Assembly: GCF_014651875.1 (NCBI RefSeq)
Contig: NZ_BMXS01000025.1
Span: 1-64,000, forward strand
Reading direction: 5' to 3'
Origin: Litchfieldella qijiaojingensis
GTDB lineage: Bacteria; Pseudomonadota; Gammaproteobacteria; Pseudomonadales; Halomonadaceae
Length of the DNA: 64,000 bases
In this document: piece after piece, positions 41,613 through 51,962 of the stretch
How the letters are laid out: the number at the start of each line of letters is the position of its first letter
Position numbering within the stretch: the stretch's first letter is position 1
Notes under the pieces: generated by a model
Databases searched by the model: none
What the model was told of the DNA's origin: nothing
The model's input: only the letters and a program-made list of their open reading frames with translations
Program-made: the position numbers and the translations under genes

Positions 41613-42323
41613 ATGAGCGCCCGACTCGATTTGCCCGGGACCCTGTCCGGCATCAAGCGCATGGCACCACTGTCGCTTTTCGTGATCGTGTTCGGCCTGG
41701 CGTTCGGCGTGGCCGCATTGCAGCGGGGGCTGTCGGGGCTGGAGACGTTGCTGATGAGCGCTCTGGTGTTCGCTGGTGCGTCGCAGTTCGCGGCCTTGGA
41801 GTTGTGGGGGCCGCAGATTCCGCTGATCGCGCTGATCGCCACCACTTTCGCCATCAACGCCCGCCACCTGCTGATGGGTGCCGCGCTTTATCCCTGGCTG
41901 CGCCACCTACCCACGCGCCAGCGCTATGCCAGCCTGACGGTGCTCAGCGATGCCAACTGGGCGATGGCGGCGGCGGACCATCAACGTGGCGAGACCAATG
42001 TCGGCATGCTGGTCGGCGGCGGCCTCGCGATATGGCTGGCATGGATGATCGGCACGCTGATGGGGGTGGTGTTCGGCAGCGGCATCACCGACCCCGAGCG
42101 CTATGGGCTCGACGTGATCATGGGCTGTTTCCTGCTGGCCATGCTGGTCGGCGGCAAGCGCGACCTGTCGATGCTGCTGCCGTGGAGCGTGGCCGCACTC
42201 AGTGCACTGGCAGCGATGGCCTGGCTGCCGGAAAACTCGCATGTCATCGTCGGCGCCCTGGCCGGTGGTGTGGCCGGACTATTGGTGCCCGGCAAGCCAC
42301 AAAAACGGGAGGCCTCGGCATGA
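41613..42323 (+). CDS. azlC: AzlC-type branched-chain amino acid export permease, second copy
   Basis: This 236-residue protein is a clear paralogue of the AzlC at 6462: RLDLPGTLSGIKRMAPL, FGLAFGVAALQRGL, FAGASQFAALELWGP and ARHLLMGAALYPWL line up with it. It overlaps azlD by ATGA. The start lacks a strong ribosome-binding site. The TnpB element ends only 92 bp upstream, so the insertion may have altered its promoter or leader. Export of branched-chain amino acids or related compounds is expected. Confidence 0.85.
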   Translation: MSARLDLPGTLSGIKRMAPLSLFVIVFGLAFGVAALQRGLSGLETLLMSALVFAGASQFAALELWGPQIPLIALIATTFAINARHLLMGAALYPWLRHLPTRQRYASLTVLSDANWAMAAADHQRGETNVGMLVGGGLAIWLAWMIGTLMGVVFGSGITDPERYGLDVIMGCFLLAMLVGGKRDLSMLLPWSVAALSALAAMAWLPENSHVIVGALAGGVAGLLVPGKPQKREASA

Positions 42324-42637
42324 ACCTGCCCATGACACTCATCGGGGCGCTCACCGCCATCGTCGTCATGGCGCTGGTCACCTACCTGACGCGCGCCGGC
42401 GGGGTGCTGGTGATGTCGCGTGTCCCCATTGGCCCCAAGGTCGAACGCTTCATCAACGCCATGGCCGGCTCGGTGCTGGTGGCAGTGATCACGCCCATGG
42501 CCGTCCACGGCGACGGCGCGGCGCGCCTGGCGCTGCTGGCCACCTTGGGCGTGATGCTCATCCTCCGCAAACCCTTGCCGGCGATTGCCGCCGGCATCGT
42601 CAGCGCCGCATTATGGAGATTCTGGGTAAGTCTGTGA
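42320..42637 (+). CDS. azlD: AzlD-type branched-chain amino acid export subunit, second copy
   Basis: This 105-residue membrane protein starts inside the azlC stop (ATGA at 42320). It has the same TRAGGVLVMSRVPIGPKVERF and VITPMAVHGDGAARLALLA blocks as the AzlD at 6157. It completes a second exporter in the window. It converges with the transaldolase gene, leaving only 14 bp between stop codons. Confidence 0.85.
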   Translation: MNLPMTLIGALTAIVVMALVTYLTRAGGVLVMSRVPIGPKVERFINAMAGSVLVAVITPMAVHGDGAARLALLATLGVMLILRKPLPAIAAGIVSAALWRFWVSL

Positions 42638-42651
42638 CAGCCAGGCTTTCC

Positions 42652-43611
42652 TCAAAGGGAATCCAAGCGCTCGGCTATTCGGCTCTCAAGCTGCGCCTGA
42701 TCGTCGGCGAAGCGGCGAATGCCCTCGGCCAGCTTGTCGTTGGCCATGGCATCCTGGTTATGTCCCCACCGGAAGGCGGGCTCGGTCAGCGGTGCCGGAC
42801 GCTCGCCACTGGCGGCCGGAAATACCACCTGGGGCTCCACGTTGCCCTCGGCCCCGGCCAATTCCTCTAGCAGCGCCGGGGAGATGGTCAGCCGGTGGCA
42901 GCCCGCCAGTGCCAGGACCTGGCCGACGCTGCGGAAGCTCGCCCCCATCACCACCGTGTCGTAACCGCCCCGACCGGCATGTCGACAGACGCTACGCACG
43001 AACAATACGCCGGGATCCTCCTCCGGGGCATAGTCGCGTCCGGTTTCCTTCTTGTACCAGTCGGTAACTCGGCCGACGAACGGCGAAACCAGGAACACCC
43101 CGACGTCGAAGCAGGCCTGCGCCTGGGCCAGGCTGAACAGCAGCGTCAGGTTGCAGTTGATGCCGTCTTTCTCCAGTTGTTCGGCGGCACGGATGCCCTC
43201 CCAAGTGGACGCCAGTTTGATCAGCACCCTGTCGCGGCCCACGCCTCGCCGCTCGTAAAGCTCGATCAACTCGTGGGCCTTGCGGATGCTGGCCTGGGTA
43301 TCGAAGGAAAGCTTGGCGGCCACCTCGGTGGATACCCGCCCCGGTATCAGCTTGGCGATCTCGCTGCCCTTGACCACGGCGAGCCGGTCCACGCAGTGCT
43401 CAACCTGGCTCTGGCGATCGCCGCCCTCGGCCTTGACCGCGGCGAGCTCTTCATCGATCAGCGCCTGGTAACCGGGCAGATCGAAGGCCTTGAGCAGCAA
43501 CGAGGGATTGGTGGTGGCGTCATGCGGCTGGTAACGCCGAATGGCCTCGAGATCGCCGGTATCAGCGACCACCAGCGAATGACGTTTCAGGGCATCGAGA
43601 CGAGTCGTCAT
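42652..43611 (-). CDS. tal: Transaldolase (TalB type)
   Basis: This 319-residue enzyme belongs to the TalB class, with DATTNPSLLLKA, GRVSTEVAAKLSFD, the Schiff-base lysine K132 in VLIKLASTWEGI and NLTLLFSLAQA. It moves a dihydroxyacetone unit between sugar phosphates of the pentose phosphate pathway. GGGAGG precedes the ATG. As the last gene of the polyol operon it would help process xylulose 5-phosphate made by the neighbouring kinase. Confidence 0.93.
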   Translation of the reverse strand: MTTRLDALKRHSLVVADTGDLEAIRRYQPHDATTNPSLLLKAFDLPGYQALIDEELAAVKAEGGDRQSQVEHCVDRLAVVKGSEIAKLIPGRVSTEVAAKLSFDTQASIRKAHELIELYERRGVGRDRVLIKLASTWEGIRAAEQLEKDGINCNLTLLFSLAQAQACFDVGVFLVSPFVGRVTDWYKKETGRDYAPEEDPGVLFVRSVCRHAGRGGYDTVVMGASFRSVGQVLALAGCHRLTISPALLEELAGAEGNVEPQVVFPAASGERPAPLTEPAFRWGHNQDAMANDKLAEGIRRFADDQAQLESRIAERLDSL

Positions 43612-43641
43612 GGCTTACCTCCCAAGTAAAGTGGATTCGAT

Positions 43642-45129
43642 TCACGCCGGAATGGCATAGCCATCAGCCAGTGCCTGGCGATAGCGGGCATAGACATCGT
43701 GATAGGCCTCGACACGTGTGGGCTCGGGTTCAGCCAAGGAGCGCTCGTCGAGATGCACCAAGCGTGCGCAGACCGCCTCCAACGAGGTCGTCGCCTGACA
43801 ATGGCACCAGGCTGCTTGCAGCGCCGCACCCAGTGCCGCGGCGTCGGTGATTTCGGGGCAGATGACTTGGGTGCCGGTGATATCGGCGACCATCTGGCGC
43901 CAGATCGGGCTCTTGGCGCCGCCACCGATCAAGCGAATCTGACTGGCGTCCTTGGCCAGGCCACCGAGCAGCTCGAGGCCATAGCGCATGCCGAAGGTGG
44001 CGCTCTCGACTACCGCCCGACACAGATTGGCCTGGGTCGTGTTGACGCTGGTCAGTCCCAGGAAGCTGGCCGAGGCATGCGGCAAGGTAGGCACCCGCTC
44101 GCCATTGAAGAACGGCAGGATAGTGATGCCGTCGGCACCGATCGGGGCGCTGGCGATCCGCTCGCCGAAGGCCGCCAGATCGAGGCCGAACAGTTCGCGC
44201 ACCCGAGTGGTGGCCGAAGTCACGTTCATGGTACAGATCAACGGCAACCAGCCGCCGTGGCTGGCGCAGAAGTTAGCGACCATTGCGCTCTCGGCACGCA
44301 CCGGTTCGTTCGAGTAGGCGCATACCGTGCCCGAGGTGCCCAGGCTCAGGGTCACCAACCCCGGTGCGATGTTGCCAGTACCAATGGCGCCCAGCATATT
44401 GTCGCCACCGCCACTGGACACCAGTACGTCGTCGGCAAGTCCCAGCTCCCTGGCCAGCGCTGGACGCACCACCCCGGCCGGCTCATGCGATTCGATCAAC
44501 CGCGGCAACACACGGTCAGCGTCCAGCTCCGGGGCGATCTCGGCGAACACATCATCGCGCCAGTGCCGTGTCAGCGTATCGAAATAGCCGGTCCCCGAAG
44601 CGTCGCCAGCTTCGGCGACACGCTCACCGGTCAGCCAGAAATTCAGATAGTCGTGGGGGAGCAGGATGCTGTCGATGCTCCGGTAGGCGCCAGGATGGGT
44701 ATCGCGCAGCCAGGCCACTTTGGAGGCGGTATAGCCGGTCTGCAGTACCAGACCCAGCTTGTCGAGACAGCCGGCTTCGCCACCGAGTCGCTCGACCAGA
44801 GCGGCGTTGTGGTCCGCCGTTTCGGTGTCGCACCACAGCTTGGCCGGATAGACCGGTTCACCACTTGCGTCCAACGCCACCAGGCCATGCTGCTGGCCGG
44901 AAACGCCGATGGCGCGGATCGCCCGGGTGTCGATGCCGGCACGCGCTACGGCATCGGAGAAGGCGCCGCGGAAGGCCTCCAGCCACTCGCTGGGGTGCTG
45001 CTCGCGACGACCGTTGTCGCCCTCGATCAGTTGGTGGGGGCGGCTCGCCTCGCCCAGGATGGCGGCGTCTTCCGTATCGACCACCACCACCTTGGTGCTC
45101 TGGGTGCCGCAATCAACCCCGATATACAT
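43642..45129 (-). CDS. xylB: Xylulokinase
   Basis: The start at 45129 (MYIGVDCGTQSTK) has GAGG 8 nt upstream. The 495-residue FGGY-family kinase shows GVSGQQHGLVALD, LWCDTETADHN, the LLPHDYLNFWLTGE segment and the C-terminal IRLIGGGAKSPIWRQMVADI. It phosphorylates D-xylulose formed from D-arabitol or xylitol. It lies between mannitol/arabitol dehydrogenase and transaldolase, as in the Pseudomonas fluorescens mtl operon where the equivalent is mtlY. Confidence 0.92.
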   Translation of the reverse strand: MYIGVDCGTQSTKVVVVDTEDAAILGEASRPHQLIEGDNGRREQHPSEWLEAFRGAFSDAVARAGIDTRAIRAIGVSGQQHGLVALDASGEPVYPAKLWCDTETADHNAALVERLGGEAGCLDKLGLVLQTGYTASKVAWLRDTHPGAYRSIDSILLPHDYLNFWLTGERVAEAGDASGTGYFDTLTRHWRDDVFAEIAPELDADRVLPRLIESHEPAGVVRPALARELGLADDVLVSSGGGDNMLGAIGTGNIAPGLVTLSLGTSGTVCAYSNEPVRAESAMVANFCASHGGWLPLICTMNVTSATTRVRELFGLDLAAFGERIASAPIGADGITILPFFNGERVPTLPHASASFLGLTSVNTTQANLCRAVVESATFGMRYGLELLGGLAKDASQIRLIGGGAKSPIWRQMVADITGTQVICPEITDAAALGAALQAAWCHCQATTSLEAVCARLVHLDERSLAEPEPTRVEAYHDVYARYRQALADGYAIPA

Positions 45130-45201
45130 TTCGCTTTCCTCTTCCCGGCCATGATTCATCATGCTCGCGGTCACGACGATGGTGTAACAAGCCTAGCACT
45201 C

Positions 45202-46677
45202 CTAGCACTTGACCAAGGCCTCCACGGTGGCACGGGCACCCTTGTGATGAAGGCTGTCTAGTGCGTCGAGGTAAGCGCGACGAAAGCGTTCCTCTGCGTT
45301 CAGGTCGCCGAATAACTCGCGATTGTCGATGAAGGCAGTCGGTTGACGCCGGTTGTTGGCGGCAATGGCCATCAGTTCTTCCTTCAAGCGATCGACCACC
45401 GCGATCGGCTCGCCCTGTTCGTCGACGCCCTCGACGTAGCGCGCCCAACTCGCCACTACCGCGGCGGCACGGTGCATCTCGCCGCCTCGGACGATCTGCT
45501 CGCGGATCACCGGCAACAGCCACTTGGGGATACGATCCGAGCTCTCGGCGCACAGCCGCGCCAGGGTGTCCTTGATTTCGGGATTGGCGAAACGCTGGAT
45601 CAGCGTGCGTCGGTATTCCTCGAGATCCACCCCGGGTACCGGTGCCAGTGTGGGGGTGCCTTCCCGGGTCATGTAGTCGAGCAGGAAGTCGACGAACAAT
45701 GGGTCCTGGCAGACCTCGTGGGCATAGCGGAAGCCTGCCAGATAGCCGAAATAGCACAGCGCCTGGTGACTGGCGTTGAGCAGCCGCAACTTCATCAGTT
45801 CATAGGGCTCGACATCGTCGACCACTTGCACGCCGACCTCCTCGAAGGCTGGGCGCCCGTTGGCGAAGCGGTCCTCCAACACCCATTGGGTGAAGGGTTC
45901 GCAGACCACCGGCCAGGCATCGTCGACGCCGAAGCGGCTGGCCAGTTCCTCGATATCGGAGGGAGCGGTCACGGGGGTGATGCGATCGACCATCGAGTTG
46001 GGAAACGGCACCTCGGCTTCCATCCAAGTGCCCAGATCGGCGTCGCGACGGCGGGCATAGGCGGTGAACATGTAGTGGGCGACCTCGCCATTGCCCTGGA
46101 TGTTGTCGCAGGACATCACCGTGAACGGTGCCACTCCCCGCTCGCGACGCAACCTGAGTGCCTCGACGATCAGACCGAAAGTGGTTCGGGGCGAGTCGGG
46201 ATTGTCCAGGTCATGACATACATCGGGATTATCGAAGTCGAACTCGCCACTGACCGGATGAAAGTTGTAGCCACCCTCGGTGACGGTCAGCGAGACGATA
46301 CGAATGGCCGGGTCGGCCATCGTCTCGATCACCGCCCCAGGGTCGTCCGGCGCGTACCGATAGTCGACGATCGAGCCGATCACCCTCGGCTCGTAATGGC
46401 CATCGGGGTGCTTGACCACTAGGGTGTAAAGATGGTCCTGGGCGGCCAGTATTTCCTGCATGCGACGGTCGCCGGGCATCACGCCGACCCCGATGATGCC
46501 CCAGTCCAGTGCCTGGCCGCGATTCATCAGGTCGTCCAGATACATGGCCTGGTGGGCGCGATGGAAGCCGCCGACACCGAAGTGGACGATCCCTGGTGTG
46601 ACGTCGCGGCGATCATAGCGGGGACTGACGACCTGGGGGTCCAGCCTGTTCAGGTTGTCGTTGTTGAGAGCGGTCAT
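45202..46677 (-). CDS. mtlK: Polyol dehydrogenase of the mannitol 2-dehydrogenase family
   Basis: The start at 46677 (MTALNNDNLNRL) has AAGGAG upstream. The 491-residue protein belongs to the long-chain polyol dehydrogenases, with GVGGFHRAHQAMYLDDL, SCDNIQGNGEVA and the family signature K-x4-N-x2-H in LMKLRLLNASHQALCYFG. It oxidises mannitol to fructose and often D-arabitol to D-xylulose with NAD+. The neighbouring xylulokinase and sorbitol dehydrogenase fit a mixed hexitol/pentitol pathway. Confidence 0.9.
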   Translation of the reverse strand: MTALNNDNLNRLDPQVVSPRYDRRDVTPGIVHFGVGGFHRAHQAMYLDDLMNRGQALDWGIIGVGVMPGDRRMQEILAAQDHLYTLVVKHPDGHYEPRVIGSIVDYRYAPDDPGAVIETMADPAIRIVSLTVTEGGYNFHPVSGEFDFDNPDVCHDLDNPDSPRTTFGLIVEALRLRRERGVAPFTVMSCDNIQGNGEVAHYMFTAYARRRDADLGTWMEAEVPFPNSMVDRITPVTAPSDIEELASRFGVDDAWPVVCEPFTQWVLEDRFANGRPAFEEVGVQVVDDVEPYELMKLRLLNASHQALCYFGYLAGFRYAHEVCQDPLFVDFLLDYMTREGTPTLAPVPGVDLEEYRRTLIQRFANPEIKDTLARLCAESSDRIPKWLLPVIREQIVRGGEMHRAAAVVASWARYVEGVDEQGEPIAVVDRLKEELMAIAANNRRQPTAFIDNRELFGDLNAEERFRRAYLDALDSLHHKGARATVEALVKC

Positions 46678-46732
46678 GAGGGCACTCCTTGCCGCAAGCG
46701 GCAATAAAGAAAGTGACAGAAAAAACGGGACA

Positions 46733-47356
46733 CTAGCGCCAGATCACGTCGGGCTCGATCGACTCGGCCTTGATCAACCGCGCATTGAGCATGTCCTTGT
46801 GGCGGGCACGCTCCAGCGCCCCCTGCTGGTCCTGGCCCATCCCCAGCCAGCGCTGGATCAGGCGGGCCTCGAGGACCTCATCGGGCACCTCGAGAAACAG
46901 CGTCAGGTCGAACAGGGACCGCAGGCTGTCCCAAGGCACCCGGTCGAGCAGCAGGTAGTTGCCCTCGACGATGACGATGCGATGCGCCAGGGTGATCAGC
47001 CGGCCGCCGGCCCGGGCCAGGTCGAGCGGACGATCGAACACCGGTACCGCGACCGTCTTGTCGGCACATCGGATGCGCTCGAGGTCGTGCTTGAGGCCGT
47101 CGGGGTCGAAGGTCTCGGGAGCGCCCTTGATCGGCAGCAGCCCCTGGGGCTCGAGAATGGCGTTGTCCAGGTGATAGCCGTCCATCGGCACCACCGCGGC
47201 GACGCCGGGCTGGCGTTCGTTGAGCTCCCGGCACAGCCATTCCGAGAGGAACGACTTGCCGGCACCGGGCGGCCCCGCCAGGGCCACCACGAAGCGACGA
47301 CGATTGCCCGCCGCCTCCAGGATCCGCACGGCCATGTCATGGATATCGGGATTCAT
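46733..47356 (-). CDS. P-loop sugar/nucleoside kinase family protein (FrcK-like)
   Basis: The start at 47356 (MNPDIHDMAVRI) yields 207 residues. The fold is the uridine-kinase/pantothenate-kinase type, with Walker A GPPGAGKS at 28-35, the MDGYHLDN substrate loop and IVIVEGNYLLLD. Relatives sit in rhizobial fructose and polyol importer operons (frcK). In this operon it is the only candidate for phosphorylating fructose made from mannitol or sorbitol. That substrate is inferred from context, not shown by the motifs. Confidence 0.75.
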   Translation of the reverse strand: MNPDIHDMAVRILEAAGNRRRFVVALAGPPGAGKSFLSEWLCRELNERQPGVAAVVPMDGYHLDNAILEPQGLLPIKGAPETFDPDGLKHDLERIRCADKTVAVPVFDRPLDLARAGGRLITLAHRIVIVEGNYLLLDRVPWDSLRSLFDLTLFLEVPDEVLEARLIQRWLGMGQDQQGALERARHKDMLNARLIKAESIEPDVIWR

Positions 47357-47387
47357 TTTTGTCTTCTCCCGCGCAAGCATTTATCGG

Positions 47388-48182
47388 TCAGCTCATCCAG
47401 TTGCCGCCATCCACGTTCAGCGTCTGGGCCACCACGTAATCGCTGTCGTCGCTGGCTAGGAACACCGCGGCCCCGGCATGGTCCTCGGGGCGGCCCATGC
47501 GTCCGTAGGGCACCGCCTCTCCCACCAGACGCTTCTTCTCGCCGAGCGGCCGGTTCTCGTAACGGGCGAACAGCGCATCGACCTCTTCCCACATGGGGGT
47601 ATCGACCACGCCCGGCGCGATACCGTTGACGTTGATGCCATGCTTGATCAGCCCCAGCCCGCACGACTGGGTCAGGCTGATCACCGCCGCCTTGGACGCG
47701 CAGTACATGCTGACCAATGCTTCGCCGCGCCGGCCCGCCTGCGACGACATGTTGATGATCTTGCCGCTCTGGCCACGATCGACCATGGACTTCGCCACCG
47801 CCTGCAGGGTGAAGAACAAGCCCTTGACGTTGACGTTGAACTGCTTGTCGTAGCTCGCCTCGGTAACTTCTAATACCGGCGCCATATCGAATACCGCGGC
47901 GTTGTTGACCAGGATATCGATGCCGCCGAAGCGCCCTGTCACGGCTTCCACCATCTCCGCGATCGACGCCCGGTCGCAGACATCGAGGCGTACGCCCATC
48001 AGCCGCGACCGGACTTCCTCGCCTAGCTCCGCTTCCAACGATGCCAGGGCCTCGTCGATGGCGACCTCGTCGATGTCGGCGACCGCCACCCCCGCTCCTT
48101 CGGCCAGATAGCGTTGCACGATGGCCAGACCGATGCCGCGCGCGCCGCCGGTCACTACGGCGACCTTGTCCTTGAGTTTCAT
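47388..48182 (-). CDS. smoS: Sorbitol (L-iditol/galactitol) dehydrogenase, SDR type
   Basis: The start at 48182 (MKLKDKVAVVTGG) follows AGGAGG and yields 264 residues. The cofactor motif TGGARGIG is at 11-18. NNAAVFDMAPVLEVTEASYD, the catalytic MSSQAGRRGEA region, the YCASKAA Tyr-Lys pair and the GVVDTPMWEEVDALFARYE substrate loop match SmoS-type enzymes of the rhizobial and Rhodobacter sorbitol operons. It converts D-sorbitol to D-fructose, or galactitol to tagatose, with NAD+. Confidence 0.88.
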   Translation of the reverse strand: MKLKDKVAVVTGGARGIGLAIVQRYLAEGAGVAVADIDEVAIDEALASLEAELGEEVRSRLMGVRLDVCDRASIAEMVEAVTGRFGGIDILVNNAAVFDMAPVLEVTEASYDKQFNVNVKGLFFTLQAVAKSMVDRGQSGKIINMSSQAGRRGEALVSMYCASKAAVISLTQSCGLGLIKHGINVNGIAPGVVDTPMWEEVDALFARYENRPLGEKKRLVGEAVPYGRMGRPEDHAGAAVFLASDDSDYVVAQTLNVDGGNWMS

Positions 48183-48226
48183 ACGCTCAATACCTCCTCG
48201 AAGATGTTGTGGATCACACGGATCGG

Positions 48227-48925
48227 TCACTGCCGGATGGAAGGCTGAGTGGAGTCAAGGCGTTGTTGCCGCCACTCTTCGGTCAGCGCTTCCAATCCAC
48301 GCATGTGCGGCAGGATCCGCCAGGCACCAGCCTCGATTAGCCGATGGTCGTGGCCAGCCTGGATATGGCTGGCTCCGGTGAAGCCGATCACCGTCATGCC
48401 CGCGGCGCGGGCCGCCGTAACTCCCGAAACGCTATCCTCCACCACCAGGCAATCCCCTGGCTGGCACCCCAGGGTCTCGGCGGCCAGCCGATAGACCGCC
48501 GGGTCGGGCTTGGGCCGCTCTACCTGCTCGGCGGTGAACAGCGGCGCGCCGTTCAACAGCGCATCCAGCCCAGTGGTAGCCAGCGAGCCAAGGACGCGCC
48601 GGCGGCGGCTGTTGGAAACGATCGCCAATGGCATGTCGAGCCTGGCGACGGCCTCCGCCACCCCCTCGATGGCACGCAGCTCGCGGGCGAGACGCGCCTC
48701 GATGGCAGTGTCGATGCGCTCCAGGGCATCATCGGGCAGCGCGTGGATGCTGCGCTGCTCGATATGGGCGAGGATATTGGCGGTGGTCATGCCCAGGGCC
48801 TGCCCCAACGCCTCCTCGGGGTGGAGGTCCGGCAACCATTCGCCAAGGATTCGCACCAGGGTGTCCTCAGCGATGGCCTCGCTATCCACCAGCACGCCAT
48901 CGCAGTCGAAGATCAGGGTTTCCAT
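48227..48925 (-). CDS. HAD-family sugar-phosphate phosphatase
   Basis: The start at 48925 (METLIFDCDGVLVDSE) has GGAG 7 nt upstream; an ATG at 48940 overlapping the previous stop is an alternative. The 232-residue enzyme is a beta-phosphoglucomutase/phosphatase-like HAD with nucleophile D7 and acid D9, VSNSRRRRV, KPDPAVYRLAAETLG and VVEDSVSGVTAARAAG. Polyol operons often include one, probably to dephosphorylate dead-end sugar phosphates. The exact substrate is unknown. Confidence 0.82.
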   Translation of the reverse strand: METLIFDCDGVLVDSEAIAEDTLVRILGEWLPDLHPEEALGQALGMTTANILAHIEQRSIHALPDDALERIDTAIEARLARELRAIEGVAEAVARLDMPLAIVSNSRRRRVLGSLATTGLDALLNGAPLFTAEQVERPKPDPAVYRLAAETLGCQPGDCLVVEDSVSGVTAARAAGMTVIGFTGASHIQAGHDHRLIEAGAWRILPHMRGLEALTEEWRQQRLDSTQPSIRQ

Positions 48926-48936
48926 GGGCGCTCCGT

Positions 48937-50082
<1,146 letters not shown>

Positions 50083-50095
50083 GGGGAAATCCTCG

Positions 50096-50992
50096 TTACT
50101 TGACGGCGCCGAAGGTCAGGCCACGGACCATCTGTTTCTGGGTCAGCCAGCCGAATACCAGGATCGGTGCGATGGCCATCGTCGACGCCGCGGAGAGCTT
50201 GGCCCAGAACAGGCCTTCGGGGCTCGAGAAGGAGGCGATGTAAGCGGTCAGCGGTGCCGCATTGGAAGACGTCAGGTTGAGGCTCCAGAAGGCCTCGTTC
50301 CAGCTCAGGATCACCGACAGCAGGCCGGTGGAGGCGATGCCCGGCAGGGTCAGCGGCAGCAGCAGGAAGAGCACTTCCTGGAGAGTGCTGGCACCGTCCA
50401 TGCGTCCCGCCTCGAGGATGTCCTTGGGCAGATCCTTGAAGAAGGTGTAGAGCATCCACACCACGATCGGCAGGTTCATCAGCGTATACACGATGATCAG
50501 TCCGGTACGGGTGTCGAGCAGGCCGACATCGCGGAACAGCAGGTAGATCGGCACCAGCACCCCGACCGGCGGCAGCATCTTGGTGGACAGCATCCACAGC
50601 AGCGTGCCCTTGGTGCGCTTGGTGGGCAGGAAAGCCATGGAATAAGCCGAAGGAATAGCGATCAGCAGTGCCAACAACGTCGAGCCGAAGGCTACCACCA
50701 CGCTGTTCATGGCAAACTTGAAATAGTCGGCACGGCCATGGACGGCAGTGTAGCTTTCCAGGGTCGGCGAGAAGATCAGGCTGGGTTCAGCGATGGCCGC
50801 GGCCTCGGTCTTGAAGCCGGTCAGCACCATCCAGAAGATCGGAAAGAAGATCACGCCGGCGATCGTCCAGCCGAGCACCGTCAGCCCGAGGCGGCGACGC
50901 GCGGCAGTGTTCATGAAGGCCGCGTGGCGCCCTTCCTTGATCGCCGCCTGGTTGCTGGTCGAGGCGAGGGGTTTGGTTCTTGCCGTAGTCAT
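50096..50992 (-). CDS. smoG: Polyol ABC importer, permease 2
   Basis: This 298-residue inner-membrane protein has six helices after a cytoplasmic N-terminal extension of about 30 residues. The MalG-type EAA loop reads EAGRMDGASTLQEVLFLLLPLTLPGIAST. TKMLPPVGVLVPIYLLFRD is typical of polyol-specific MalG relatives. It starts 15 bp after smoF ends and pairs with SmoF to form the channel. Confidence 0.9.
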   Translation of the reverse strand: MTTARTKPLASTSNQAAIKEGRHAAFMNTAARRRLGLTVLGWTIAGVIFFPIFWMVLTGFKTEAAAIAEPSLIFSPTLESYTAVHGRADYFKFAMNSVVVAFGSTLLALLIAIPSAYSMAFLPTKRTKGTLLWMLSTKMLPPVGVLVPIYLLFRDVGLLDTRTGLIIVYTLMNLPIVVWMLYTFFKDLPKDILEAGRMDGASTLQEVLFLLLPLTLPGIASTGLLSVILSWNEAFWSLNLTSSNAAPLTAYIASFSSPEGLFWAKLSAASTMAIAPILVFGWLTQKQMVRGLTFGAVK

Positions 50993-51007
50993 GGGAGTCT
51001 CCTCGCG

Positions 51008-51898
51008 TCAGTTTTCCAGGTTCTTGGCCACCATGCGGACCAGGAAAATGGCGACGATATTGGCCAGGATGATGGCGATCACCCCACCGGCAGAGGCCGT
51101 GCCCACATCAAAGTCGAGCAGGGCCCGGATATAGATCAGGTAGGCCAGGTTGGTGGTCGCCAGCCCTGGACCACCGGAGGTGGTGACGAAGATTTCGGCG
51201 AAGATGGTCAGCAGGAAGATCATCTCGATCATGATCACCACGCTGATCGCCCGCTTGAGGTGCGGCAGGGTGATGAAGAAGAAGATCGCCACCGGCCCGG
51301 CGCCATCCATGCGCGCGGCCTCCACCTGATCGTCGTCCAGCGACTGCATGGCGGTAAGCAGGATCAGCAGTGCGAACGGCAGCCACTGCCAGGCAACGAT
51401 GATCACGATCGAGGTCAGTGGCAGCGAGGAAAACCAGTCGAGGGCAGGCAAGCCGAGCGATTCGGCCACCCAGGACAGCACGCCGTTGGCGGGGTGCATC
51501 ATCATGTTCTTCCACACCAGGGCGCTGACCGTGGGCATGACGAAGAACGGCGAGATCGCCAGTACCCGGGCCACGCCGCGTCCCGGAAACTCCTGCTGGA
51601 AGAGCACCGCCAGCAGGGTCCCGCCGATCACGGTGATCGCCAGCACCGAGCCCACCAGCAGCAAGGTATTGCCCATGGCCGTCCATAGCGCCGGGTCGGT
51701 GAACAGGTATTGGTAGTTTTCCAGCCCGGCGAAACCGGTCATGCCGGGCATCAGCAGGTTGTAGCGCTGGAAGGAGAACCACAGGGTCATGCCCAGCGGT
51801 ACCAGCATCCACAGCAACAACAGGGTGACCGCGGGTCCCTGCAGTGACAGGTTTCGCCATCCACCGACGGTCCGCCCGGAGGCTCGTGTCTTGTTCAT
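51008..51898 (-). CDS. smoF: Polyol ABC importer, permease 1
   Basis: This 296-residue MalF-type permease has six helices and the coupling loop EAARMDGAGPVAIFFFITLPHLKRA. The N-terminal LLLWMLVPLGMTLWFSFQRYNLL helix is also typical. It pairs with SmoG. It follows smoE after a 64-bp gap with a strong hairpin, so the binding protein is probably made in excess over the membrane parts. Confidence 0.9.
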   Translation of the reverse strand: MNKTRASGRTVGGWRNLSLQGPAVTLLLLWMLVPLGMTLWFSFQRYNLLMPGMTGFAGLENYQYLFTDPALWTAMGNTLLLVGSVLAITVIGGTLLAVLFQQEFPGRGVARVLAISPFFVMPTVSALVWKNMMMHPANGVLSWVAESLGLPALDWFSSLPLTSIVIIVAWQWLPFALLILLTAMQSLDDDQVEAARMDGAGPVAIFFFITLPHLKRAISVVIMIEMIFLLTIFAEIFVTTSGGPGLATTNLAYLIYIRALLDFDVGTASAGGVIAIILANIVAIFLVRMVAKNLEN

Positions 51899-51930
51899 GG
51901 TCGTTTACCGCAAAACGTGAGAAAGGGAGT

Positions 51931-51950
51931 GGCCGGGGTGAACCCCGGCC
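51931..51950 (-). promoter_or_regulatory. GC hairpin between smoE and smoF
   Basis: GGCCGGGG at 51931-51938 pairs with CCCCGGCC at 51943-51950 around a four-base loop. It lies just after the smoE stop codon. A stable stem without T tract suggests 3'-end protection of the smoE segment of the mRNA. Confidence 0.6.
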
Positions 51951-51962
51951 AGCCGGGACCGA

